A stretch of DNA of 6,261 bases from Verrucomicrobiales bacterium (lineage in GTDB: Bacteria; Verrucomicrobiota; Verrucomicrobiia; Verrucomicrobiales; DEV007), in assembly GCA_022424805.1 (NCBI GenBank), contig JAKMGR010000465.1:1-6261 (forward strand). Reading direction: 5' to 3'. The translations under genes and the position numbers were made by a program. Each line of letters starts with the position of its first letter. Position 1 is the stretch's first letter. Positions 1 to 6,261 of the stretch are shown here, one piece after another. The notes under the pieces were generated by a model, which had not been told where the DNA came from, did not search any database, and saw only the letters and a program-made list of their open reading frames with translations.

Positions 1-592
1 ACCGAACTGGGTCGTCGCGCTCGTTGCAGCAGGCGGACTGGCAGCAGCATTGTCGACTGCAGCCGGACTGCTGCTGGTGATTTCGACATCGGTCGCTCAC
101 GACTTGGTAAAGAAAACTTTTGCTCCAAGTATCAGTGACAAGAAAGAACTGCTTATCGCCCGATGTGCGGCTGCCGCTGCAGTGATTGTTGCAGGTTACT
201 TCGGGATCCATCCGCCGGGATTTGTTGCGCAAGTTGTTGCCTTCGCATTCGGGTTGGCGGCCTCCAGTTTCTTTCCCGTGATTATCATGGGAATTTTCAG
301 TAAGAGAATGAATCTCTATGGTGCAATCAGCGGAATGGTTGTGGGAATTGTTTTCACGGCCAGCTACATCATCTACTTCAAGTTCATCAATCCAGATGCG
401 AATACCGCTGAAAACTGGTGGTTTGGAATTTCACCGGAAGGCATCGGAACCCTCGGCATGATTCTCAATTTCGCTTTCGCGTTTATCATCTCCGCGTTCA
501 CACCAAAACCTCCTCAGGACGTCGTCGAAATGGTCGAGCGCATCCGCCTTCCCGAAGCGGAAGGAGAAGAGCTCGCTGTTTCCGACCACTGA
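1..592 (+). CDS. Sodium:solute symporter (SSS family, VC_2705/ActP-like), C-terminal part
   Basis: This is an integral inner-membrane transporter expected to couple solute uptake to a sodium gradient; the substrate cannot be told from sequence. The reading frame is open from the window edge (first full codon at base 2) to TGA at 590-592, giving 196 residues, so the N-terminal half or more is missing. A TTG at 50 is internal and not a credible start, because conserved family sequence continues upstream of it. Near residues 13-28 is the helix with the LSTAAGLLL pattern; its adjacent Ser-Thr corresponds to the sodium-site residues of SSS transporters such as PutP and vSGLT. About four more hydrophobic segments follow, including a glycine-rich one ([20 protein letters not shown]) and a motif [17 protein letters not shown]. 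These resemble, from memory, the VC_2705-type subfamily, which is often preceded by a small DUF4212 subunit; that position is outside the window. The tail is charged and cytoplasmic-looking. The gene lies 25 bases before upp and may be co-transcribed with it. Confidence 0.9.
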   Translation, partial: PNWVVALVAAGGLAAALSTAAGLLLVISTSVAHDLVKKTFAPSISDKKELLIARCAAAAAVIVAGYFGIHPPGFVAQVVAFAFGLAASSFFPVIIMGIFSKRMNLYGAISGMVVGIVFTASYIIYFKFINPDANTAENWWFGISPEGIGTLGMILNFAFAFIISAFTPKPPQDVVEMVERIRLPEAEGEELAVSDH

Positions 593-617
593 TAAATCCT
601 TCGCCCAACCCTGCTGC

Positions 618-1235
618 ATGTTTCACCACGTCGATCACCCGATCATTCGCGAGCGGCTTACGCAGATTCGGTCGGTCGATTCTGAAACACCAGCGTTTCG
701 TCATGCCTTGCATGATGTCGCGCAGATGATGTGCTTTTCCGTGACTGCCAATCTCGAAACGAAAAGCATCGAAGTGGAAACGCCACTAACAAAAACACAA
801 GGGTATGGACTCGCGCACCGGGTTGTTCTTGTTCCCATTCTCCGCGCTGGGGTTGGGATGATGAATGGCTTTACCGAGATTCTGACCGAAGCATCGGTCG
901 GATACATCGGTCTCTATCGTGACGAAGAGACGCTTCAGCCTCATGCCTACTACTGCAAACTGCCTGATCACACCGCCGAGTCCGATGTGATCCTGATCGA
1001 CCCCATGCTCGCGACCGGAGGCAGCGCTGCTGATGCTGCCGATGAACTCAAGAAAGCAGGGGCGAACCGAATCCGCTTTGTTTGCCTTATTGCTGCGCCG
1101 GAAGGCGTTGCTGCTTTTGAAGCGCGCCATCCCGATATCCCGATCTACTCCGCAGCTCTCGATGAAAAGCTGAACGAGAACGCCTACATCTTTCCCGGGC
1201 TTGGGGACGCGGGTGACCGGTATTTCGGGACCTGA
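618..1235 (+). CDS. upp: Uracil phosphoribosyltransferase
   Basis: This cytoplasmic pyrimidine-salvage enzyme converts uracil and PRPP to UMP and pyrophosphate. The protein has 205 residues, close to the usual length of about 208, and aligns end to end with the family. Residues 71-82 (LVPILRAGVGMM) form the conserved loop after the first strand. Residues 124-137 (VILIDPMLATGGSA) are the PRPP-binding signature. Residues 190-205 carry the uracil-binding C-terminal signature YIFPGLGDAGDRYFGT. The ATG at 618 fits the family N-terminus (HVDHPIIRERL, similar to the VKHPLVKHKL of E. coli Upp). No clear Shine-Dalgarno sequence precedes it; with only 25 bases after the symporter stop, translation may depend on the upstream gene. 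No promoter could fit in that gap, so expression probably comes from upstream or from within the symporter gene. All signature residues are present and the gene looks intact. Confidence 0.97.
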   Translation: MFHHVDHPIIRERLTQIRSVDSETPAFRHALHDVAQMMCFSVTANLETKSIEVETPLTKTQGYGLAHRVVLVPILRAGVGMMNGFTEILTEASVGYIGLYRDEETLQPHAYYCKLPDHTAESDVILIDPMLATGGSAADAADELKKAGANRIRFVCLIAAPEGVAAFEARHPDIPIYSAALDEKLNENAYIFPGLGDAGDRYFGT

Positions 1236-1385
1236 TCACAGATTGGCGGAGGGAATTCAAGGAGTCCATCGATCCCGGTATTTGTAGCTGGCCTCTATGA
1301 GTCCGGAATGTTTGTTCTGCTGCAGAATCGCGCACGATCCGGGGTCACAGATCCCAGCCACATCATTTCTTCCGACACTCTAATG
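1236..1385. other. Intergenic gap between convergent genes
   Basis: This 150-base stretch lies between the stop of upp and the stop of the DUF1501 gene on the other strand. I see no convincing gene in it. It holds weak dyad symmetry: GGGGTC (1341-1346) can pair with GATCCC (1350-1355) across a 3-base loop with one G-T pair; TTCTG (1315-1319) can pair with CAGAA (1323-1327); and GATCCCGG (1271-1278) is nearly complementary to CCGGGGTC (1339-1346). None is followed by a T-run in either direction, so no standard intrinsic terminator can be called. Termination of both transcripts presumably happens here, perhaps by Rho. Confidence 0.5.
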
Positions 1386-2882
1386 CTACGCCAGAATCTC
1401 CTTCACGACGTGTCCGTGCACATCCGTGAGTCGAAATCGGCGACCTTGAAAACGATAGGTGAGTTTCTCGTGATCGATCCCCAGCTGATGCAGGAGCGTC
1501 GCCTGAAAATCGTGAACATGGACCGGATCCTTGACGACATTCACTCCAAGATCGTCTGACTCGCCGTAGCTGATTCCAGGCTTGAAGCCTCCTCCGGCTA
1601 CCCAGGTGGTGAAGGCATAGGGGTGATGATCCCGCCCCCATCTTGGGCGATTGTTAATGTCGCCCTGAATGAACGGAGTCCGGCCAAACTCACCTCCCCA
1701 GATCACGATCGTATCTTCGAGCAGGCCGCGCATCTTCAGATCCTTTACCAGTGCTGCGCTAGGCTGATCGGTATCGCGACACTGATTGTAGAGTTCTGTG
1801 GTGAGACTGTTGTGCTGGTCCCATCCCGCGTGCATGCATTGAACAAATCGCACGCCGCGCTCAATGAGTCGGCGGGACATAAGGCAGTTGTAGGCAAAGG
1901 TTCCCTGCTTGGTAACGTCCGGACCATACATTTCGAGAATGTACTGGGGCTCGTCTGAGAGATCGGTCAGGTCCGGCACACTGGTCTGCATGCGATACGC
2001 CATTTCGTACTGAGAAATCCGGGTCTGTATTTCCGGATCACCAGCTTCGTCGAATTTGATCTGGTTCAGTTCGGCAAGATCATCCAGCAAGCCGCGTCGC
2101 AAGTTGGCATCCTCGCCCTCAGGGTTTTTCAGATAGAGAACAGGAGACCCGGTGCCGCGAAACTTGGCGCCTTGATAACGCGAAGGGAGAAAGCCGGATC
2201 CCCAGTAGAAGTCATAAAAAATCTGGCCGCAGCTTGTTCCCTCCGAAATCGAAGTCATCGCGACGAAGCCAGGCAGGTTGTCTCCTTCGATTCCGAGGCC
2301 GTAGGTCAGCCAGGCACCCATCGTCGGGCGACCAGGAATCTGGCCGCCGCTCAGCATGAAACTGATCGCGGGCGCGTGGTTCACCGCGTCGGTGTGCATA
2401 CCTTTGATAAAACAGATGTCATCCGCTATCTCGCGGGTGTAGGGCATCAGGTCACTGACCCAGGCTCCGCATTTTCCGCCTTGGCGAAAGGGCTCGATGG
2501 AATTGAGAACGAGCTTTCCGTCGGCTTTGCCTGTCATCGTGCTGAATCGTTTCCCTTCCACATATCCGTTGGGAAACGGCTCTCCGTGTAGTTTTGTCAG
2601 GTTCGGCTTGTAGTCGAAAATGTCGACGTGGGTAGGGCCTCCGTTTTGAAAGAGGTAGATGACGTTTTTGGCCTTCGCTCCGTGGTGCGGCACGCCCGGG
2701 AGTCCGGCGCGCCGAGGCGGAACATCAGCGGCAATACCGTCACGACCGAGCAGGGAGGCGAGCGCCGCCGTACCAATGCCTCCAGCGGTCCTTCCGAAAA
2801 ATTGTCGGCGGTTGATGTCGAGCTGATGTTCCCGAATCGGATCGGGCGCATTGGGATCGAAGATATTCCAGGCATCGCTCAT
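1386..2882 (-). CDS. DUF1501 protein with Tat signal (alkaline-phosphatase/sulfatase-like fold)
   Basis: This is a 498-residue exported protein of the DUF1501 family, common in Planctomycetota and Verrucomicrobiota and related to the alkaline phosphatase/sulfatase superfamily; its substrate is unknown. A twin-arginine motif NRRQFFG (residues 24-30) is followed by a hydrophobic stretch GGIGTAALASLLG (about 34-46), so Tat export of a folded, probably metal-loaded protein is expected. The arginine pair sits behind a 23-residue, fairly acidic leader. Family motifs occur in order: QNGGPTHVDIFDYKP (79-93), HAGWDQH (351-357), WGGEFGRTP (395-403), GRDHHP (416-421), and the C-terminal block DFQATLLHQLGIDHEKLTYR (458-477). 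The Asp/His-rich motifs are plausible metal ligands by analogy with the superfamily; this is inference. Length and motif set look complete. The ATG at 2882 is supported by an AAGGA ribosome-binding site in the end of the upstream gene, whose stop is 4 bases away, so the two genes are very probably translationally coupled. Confidence 0.93.
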   Translation of the reverse strand: MSDAWNIFDPNAPDPIREHQLDINRRQFFGRTAGGIGTAALASLLGRDGIAADVPPRRAGLPGVPHHGAKAKNVIYLFQNGGPTHVDIFDYKPNLTKLHGEPFPNGYVEGKRFSTMTGKADGKLVLNSIEPFRQGGKCGAWVSDLMPYTREIADDICFIKGMHTDAVNHAPAISFMLSGGQIPGRPTMGAWLTYGLGIEGDNLPGFVAMTSISEGTSCGQIFYDFYWGSGFLPSRYQGAKFRGTGSPVLYLKNPEGEDANLRRGLLDDLAELNQIKFDEAGDPEIQTRISQYEMAYRMQTSVPDLTDLSDEPQYILEMYGPDVTKQGTFAYNCLMSRRLIERGVRFVQCMHAGWDQHNSLTTELYNQCRDTDQPSAALVKDLKMRGLLEDTIVIWGGEFGRTPFIQGDINNRPRWGRDHHPYAFTTWVAGGGFKPGISYGESDDLGVNVVKDPVHVHDFQATLLHQLGIDHEKLTYRFQGRRFRLTDVHGHVVKEILA

Positions 2883-2886
2883 CGCT

Positions 2887-5886
2887 TTATTCCTTGGTCA
2901 GGGTTTCGTCGAGGTTCAGAATCATCAGGCAGACGTGCGCGAGGGCGGCCTGCTCGACTGCGGGCAATGACTCATCGCGCTCGGAGTCTCCCGTTTTGAT
3001 AAAGGATTCCGCTTTTTCCGGCGAAGCGGTAAAGGCCTCTGTGGCCCGGTTCAGGGCGCGTTGCCAGATTGCTTTTTCTTCCGCGGATGGCTCCCGCGCC
3101 AGCACGATCCTTCCTGCGTACTCGAGGCGCTTGTCGGGCTCAGCTTCTTTGGTGATTCGTTCAGCGAGTGTCCGAGCCGTCTCGACGTAGGTGATGTCGT
3201 TCAAGGTCGAAAGCGCGTGCATCGGCGTGTTGGTACGAAGCGTTTTTACTTCGCAAATCTGCCGTTTCGCCGCGTCGAAAAACATGGTCGGCCCGACGAT
3301 GCGTCGCCAGAAAATGTAGAGGCTGCGGCGGTAAAGATCGTCACCGGTCGCTTGGGTGTATTTCTTATTTCCGAAGGTCGCCTCTTCCCAGATCCCCGGA
3401 GGCTGGTAGCCGTTCACCGACGCTCCACCCATCTTCGAATTGAGCAGTCCGGAGGTCGCCAAGGCCTGATCGCGAATCATCCACGATGGCATACGGAAGC
3501 GGGGACCTCGAGCGAGGAGACGGTTTTCCGGATCGTTTTCGTAGGTCGAAGGAGAATCAATCTTCGAACTGCGGCAGTAGGTTTCGCTCATCAGGATTGT
3601 CTTGAGCAGATGTTTCATGTCCCAGCCCGACTCCATGAATTCGGCGGCGAGCCAGTCGAGCAACTCGGAATGCATTGGGTATTCCGACTGCACGCCAAAA
3701 TCTTCCGCTGTCTTCACGAGACCTACTCCAAAAAGCATCTGCCAGGTTCGATTCACCGTGACGCGGGCGGTCAGGGGATTCTCTCGATCGACTAGCCACT
3801 TAGCCAAGGCAAGCCGGTTGGCTTTCTCTCCTTCGGGAAGTGGGGGAAAAATTGCGGGAACAGCTGCCGGAACGACCTTGCCCGGTTGATTATAGAGACC
3901 CCGATTGAGGATGAATGTTTCGCGAGGCTTCTCCATGTCGTCCATCACCATGACTTTGGGGATCGAGCTGCGATGGCTATCAAGACGTTTTTTCGCAGAG
4001 TCCGAGATCTGCTTCAGTGCCAGGTAATCCGAGTTGGAGTTACGATAGGTCTTTCCGACGAGCGCTGCTTCTTCCTTGGTGCGTTTGTCAGGGTCTTTCC
4101 GCAGGGCGGCAAGAAACTTGGCATCCTCTTTGCCTATCTTAGGTGTGGCTTCGTTCGTAGTCGAAAGGCGAGTTCTTCCGATGCTGTGACTCTCGTATCG
4201 AGAGTCGTGTCTGAGGATAATTTTCCACTCGGCATTCGCCGGCACGGGTTTGTCGAAAAGAAAGACCGCCTCGTGGGGCGTTACGACACCTTTTCCGTCA
4301 AAGACGGCCCAGCCTGTCGTTGATTTTCCATCGTAGGCGCTGTTGATTTTGAAAGAGCGCTGCTCGAAGGACGCGGTTGCGGAAGCGATCTTAACCGTTT
4401 CGCCGTTTGCCCTGATTTCAATCCCGGTGAGAACAAAGTTTCCGCTGTCGGAGCGGGAAAGCCCTTTGCCATCGTTGGTGAAACCTGGATTTTGCAGAGC
4501 CTCGAGTCGAAGCGCACGCGCCTCCTTGTCTCCCCCACGAAAGGTGATCGTGTAGGTGTCTTTCGGGTGAGGCCCGCCCGTAGCAAGAATCGAGTGATCC
4601 TTCTGGGGAGTCAGGGTTTGCATTTTTGCCGTCGCCGATACCGGGACGAGCGGTTGCCAGTTGGTTCCGTCTTCCCGCTGAATCTCCCACTCTCGTTGTC
4701 CGGGCTGGAGTTTTTTCGCGAGAGCGGAAAGGTCTCCGATTGCCTTGTCATAAGCAGCTTGCAACTCGGCTTCACGCTTTTTCTGCTCCGGAGTGGCTAC
4801 TGCCAGATTCGGCTTGGTCTGGGGATCGCGTCCTCCACCGGTAACCGGGGTCTGATTGAAAAATGCCGTGAGCGAAAAGTAGTCCTGCTGCGTCAGCGGG
4901 TCGAACTTGTGGTCGTGGCATCGACAGCAGTTGAGGGTCAAGCCCATCCAGACAGTCCCCATCGTCTCTGCCATATCCATGACGTAGTCGACCCGGTTTT
5001 CCTCGGCGATGCGACCACCTTCGCCGTTGATCATGTGGTTGCGGTTGAAGCCTGTCGCGAGGATCTGATCCTCGGTTGCGTTCGGGAGCAAATCACCGGC
5101 CAACTGCTCGATTGTGAACTGATCGAAGGTTTTGTTTTCGTTGAAGGCTCGCACGACCCAGTCCCGCCAAGGCCACATCGTCCGCTCCATGTCGCCCTGG
5201 TAGCCGTTGGAATCGGCGTAGCGAGCCGCATCAAGCCAGTCCCATGCCATGCGTTCTCCATAGGCAGGGGAGGCGAGCATTTCATCGATCGCTTTCTCCC
5301 AGGCCTCGGTGGAAGAATCGTTAACAAAGGACTCAATCCTGTCAGTTGTCGGAGGCAAGCCCGTTAGGTCGAGCGAGGCACGGCGGATCAGGGTTCTCTT
5401 TCCAGCCCGCTCTGTCGGCGTGATCGTTTCCTCCTCATGAACCTGGGAGACGAGCGCATCGATGGGATGTCCCGCATCAGGGTAGACTTCGGGGCGCTTT
5501 ACCGAGGTGAATGACCAATGCTCGCCCCACTTGCCACCTTGGTCGATCCATTGCTTCACTGTCTCGATCTCCGTTTTGGTCAGCGTCCGGTTTGAATCCG
5601 GGGGTGGCATTACATCATCCGGGTCGTGACTGACAAGACGCAGATACAACTCGCTCGTCTCGCTTTCCCCGGGAACGACTACAGCATACCCGTCTCGATC
5701 GCGTTTCACATCCTGCTCTTCATCGAGCTGAAGCTTGCCTTTTCGCGCCTTCGGGTCCGGTCCGTGACAGTGGAAACAATTCTCCGAAAGAATCGGGCGC
5801 ACGTTGCGAGTGAAGTCGATTTCCTCGGCGGCAGCGAAGGTTGCCCCCAATAAAACGAATACTGCGATGACAGCTTTGATTGGCAT
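2887..5886 (-). CDS. Secreted planctomycete-type cytochrome c / DUF1549 / DUF1553 protein
   Basis: This is a 999-residue exported protein with the PSCyt1-PSCyt2-PSD1 architecture typical of PVC bacteria; the biochemical role is not established. Residues 1-20 are a Sec signal peptide (MPIK, hydrophobic core AVIAVFVLLGATF, then AAA-EE). The N-terminal cytochrome-like domain (about 22-120) has the heme-binding motif CFHCHG (37-42), and DVMPPP (91-96) offers a possible distal methionine. DUF1549 (about 140-345) contains RRASLDLTGLPPT (168-180), LDAARYADSNGYQ (218-230) and a second CxxCH inside NCCRCHDHKFDPL (319-331). A lysine/glutamate-rich helical stretch (about 366-393) leads to a beta-rich insert (about 400-580). 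DUF1553 (about 655-960) has NRGLYNQPGKVVPAAVP (661-677), NPLTARVTVNRTWQMLFG (703-720), FGVQSEYPMHSELLDWLA (730-747) and LRTNTPMHALSTLND (883-897). The start at 5886 is chosen because the signal peptide begins there, although no good Shine-Dalgarno precedes it. It is the first gene of a pair with the DUF1501 gene. Confidence 0.94.
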   Translation of the reverse strand: MPIKAVIAVFVLLGATFAAAEEIDFTRNVRPILSENCFHCHGPDPKARKGKLQLDEEQDVKRDRDGYAVVVPGESETSELYLRLVSHDPDDVMPPPDSNRTLTKTEIETVKQWIDQGGKWGEHWSFTSVKRPEVYPDAGHPIDALVSQVHEEETITPTERAGKRTLIRRASLDLTGLPPTTDRIESFVNDSSTEAWEKAIDEMLASPAYGERMAWDWLDAARYADSNGYQGDMERTMWPWRDWVVRAFNENKTFDQFTIEQLAGDLLPNATEDQILATGFNRNHMINGEGGRIAEENRVDYVMDMAETMGTVWMGLTLNCCRCHDHKFDPLTQQDYFSLTAFFNQTPVTGGGRDPQTKPNLAVATPEQKKREAELQAAYDKAIGDLSALAKKLQPGQREWEIQREDGTNWQPLVPVSATAKMQTLTPQKDHSILATGGPHPKDTYTITFRGGDKEARALRLEALQNPGFTNDGKGLSRSDSGNFVLTGIEIRANGETVKIASATASFEQRSFKINSAYDGKSTTGWAVFDGKGVVTPHEAVFLFDKPVPANAEWKIILRHDSRYESHSIGRTRLSTTNEATPKIGKEDAKFLAALRKDPDKRTKEEAALVGKTYRNSNSDYLALKQISDSAKKRLDSHRSSIPKVMVMDDMEKPRETFILNRGLYNQPGKVVPAAVPAIFPPLPEGEKANRLALAKWLVDRENPLTARVTVNRTWQMLFGVGLVKTAEDFGVQSEYPMHSELLDWLAAEFMESGWDMKHLLKTILMSETYCRSSKIDSPSTYENDPENRLLARGPRFRMPSWMIRDQALATSGLLNSKMGGASVNGYQPPGIWEEATFGNKKYTQATGDDLYRRSLYIFWRRIVGPTMFFDAAKRQICEVKTLRTNTPMHALSTLNDITYVETARTLAERITKEAEPDKRLEYAGRIVLAREPSAEEKAIWQRALNRATEAFTASPEKAESFIKTGDSERDESLPAVEQAALAHVCLMILNLDETLTKE
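2891..2895 (-). promoter_or_regulatory. Ribosome-binding site of the DUF1501 gene
   Basis: Read on the minus strand, AAGGA lies within the last sense codons of the DUF1553 gene, just before its TAA stop. Eight bases separate it from the ATG at 2882. Its placement supports that start codon and coupling of DUF1501 translation to the upstream gene. Confidence 0.7.
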
Positions 5887-6031
5887 TGAGGGAGATTACG
5901 CTTCTGCGGCCTAATCGAAAAGGGCGTATTTTAGGTAGTCCAAAAACTGCGACACCTCTACCTGCGTACGCATCGTCGGCTTCTCTCCCTGCTGTGGATC
6001 CATTTGCTGCCCCGTAGATTCGAAGTGCCCT
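5887..6031. other. Upstream gap between esterase and cytochrome/DUF1553 gene
   Basis: This 145-base gap follows the esterase stop and precedes the DUF1553 start on the minus strand. It is where a promoter for the DUF1553-DUF1501 pair would be expected if the pair is not simply read through from the esterase. A TAAAAT hexamer on the minus strand (5933 to 5928) resembles a -10 element, but no good -35 stands 16-18 bases before it, so I do not call a promoter. A short CCTAA/TTAGG dyad (5910-5914 and 5931-5935) is the only symmetry seen, with a 16-base spacer and no T-run. The gap also contains the doubtful short ORF listed separately. Confidence 0.45.
5911..6003 (-). CDS. Possible 30-residue small ORF, doubtful
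   Basis: On the minus strand an ATG at 6003 opens 30 codons ending in TAG at 5913-5911. The N-terminal part is polar (MDPQQGEKPT) and the C-terminal part (VSQFLDYLKYALFD) could form an amphipathic helix. A second in-frame ATG at 5973 would give a 20-residue peptide and has a better ribosome-binding sequence, GGGAGAG, about 9 bases before it. The ORF ends 24 bases before the start of the DUF1553 gene, so it could be a leader peptide or a small co-transcribed gene. I recognise no family, and an ORF this short is expected by chance. Confidence 0.2.
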   Translation of the reverse strand: MDPQQGEKPTMRTQVEVSQFLDYLKYALFD

Positions 6032-6261
6032 CTATTCCGCTTTCTTCCAGTCCCGCCAGATCCACCGCAGCGTGTCAGGGAAAATGGCGCCCCCGTGTCT
6101 CGCGCTGTGGCGACCAGTTCCCATTACGAACTTGTAATCGTAGCTCGAGAATTTCAGAGCTGCGGCCATTTGCTCGTTCGCGAGAGGCCAGTTTCCGTGG
6201 AGGTTATCGAGGTCGTTTTCACCTTCCTGCAGGAAAACCCGGATAGGTTTCGGGTCCGTCT
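6032..6261 (-). CDS. Esterase (enterochelin-esterase-like alpha/beta hydrolase), C-terminal part
   Basis: On the minus strand the frame is open from the window edge to TAG at 6034-6032 and gives the last 75 residues of a protein whose start lies outside the window. The first two bases are a partial codon. The sequence contains RVFLQEGENDLDNLHGNWPL (residues 7-26), MAAALKFSSYDYKFVMGTG (31-49), RHSARHGG (50-57) and a final PDTLRWIWRDW (61-71). From memory this is the typical end of esterases annotated as enterochelin esterase or putative esterase (PF00756-like), common in Planctomycetota and Verrucomicrobiota and sometimes fused to a gluconolactonase-like domain. By analogy with the alpha/beta-hydrolase fold, the GRHS histidine (residue 51) is the likely catalytic His and an acid in the ENDLDN segment may belong to the triad; both are inferences. 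The upstream part, including the nucleophilic serine and any signal peptide, cannot be seen. It has the same orientation as the DUF1553-DUF1501 pair, 145 bases upstream. Confidence 0.8.
   Translation of the reverse strand, partial: TDPKPIRVFLQEGENDLDNLHGNWPLANEQMAAALKFSSYDYKFVMGTGRHSARHGGAIFPDTLRWIWRDWKKAE

Noticed and set aside
50..52. TTG as the start codon of the symporter
   Set aside because: The frame is open back to the window edge and encodes family-like helix sequence there, so the gene is truncated at its 5' end and does not start at this codon.
1315..1355. Hairpins that might form a terminator between the convergent genes
   Set aside because: The stems are only 5-6 base pairs, one includes a G-T pair, and no T-run follows on either strand.
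1308..1559. A plus-strand open frame starting in the convergent gap
   Set aside because: Most of it is antisense to the conserved C-terminal block of the DUF1501 protein, and it lacks a ribosome-binding site and family features.
3061..3795. A 244-codon open frame on the plus strand
   Set aside because: It is antisense to the conserved DUF1553 region. The minus-strand frame carries clear family motifs and this one does not.
4492..5367. A 291-codon open frame on the plus strand
   Set aside because: It lies wholly antisense to the DUF1549 part of the large secreted protein, shows no recognisable family, and is an ordinary by-product of codon use on the other strand.
5928..5933. TAAAAT on the minus strand as a -10 promoter element
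   Set aside because: No acceptable -35 hexamer occurs 16-18 bases upstream and there is no extended -10 TG, so it is not distinguishable from chance.
6004..6246. An 80-codon open frame on the plus strand near the right edge
   Set aside because: The minus-strand frame over the same bases encodes a recognisable esterase C-terminus, so the plus-strand frame is a shadow.

Overview
The window looks like chromosomal DNA from a member of the PVC superphylum (Planctomycetota / Verrucomicrobiota). The main reason is a gene pair characteristic of that group: a very large secreted protein with an N-terminal 'planctomycete cytochrome c' domain plus DUF1549 and DUF1553, followed 4 bases later by a Tat-exported DUF1501 protein. 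I lean slightly to Verrucomicrobiota, but the sequence alone does not decide the phylum. There is no sign of a phage, insertion sequence, CRISPR array or RNA gene.

Layout. Positions 1-592 (+) hold the C-terminal 196 residues of a sodium:solute symporter whose start lies outside the window. After 25 bases comes a complete upp gene for uracil phosphoribosyltransferase (618-1235, +). A 150-base gap (1236-1385) separates this plus-strand pair from the minus-strand genes, which converge on it. On the minus strand, in order of transcription, are: the last 75 residues of an esterase of the enterochelin-esterase-like alpha/beta-hydrolase type (6261 to 6032, start outside the window); a 145-base gap with one doubtful very short ORF (6003 to 5911); the 999-residue cytochrome c / DUF1549 / DUF1553 protein (5886 to 2887); and the 498-residue DUF1501 protein (2882 to 1386). 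The last two are almost certainly co-transcribed and translationally coupled.

How the genes work together. The plus-strand pair is housekeeping: a membrane transporter of unknown substrate and pyrimidine salvage of uracil to UMP. The minus-strand group points to the cell envelope or exterior. The large protein has a Sec signal peptide and two CxxCH motifs, and the DUF1501 partner has a twin-arginine signal. The upstream esterase may belong to the same functional group. Such sets are abundant in PVC genomes, are often assumed to act on complex polysaccharides or other polymers, and have little experimental characterisation. The DUF1549/DUF1553-DUF1501 pair is the part of this window most likely to hide undescribed biochemistry, although its architecture is a known recurrent one and not a new system.
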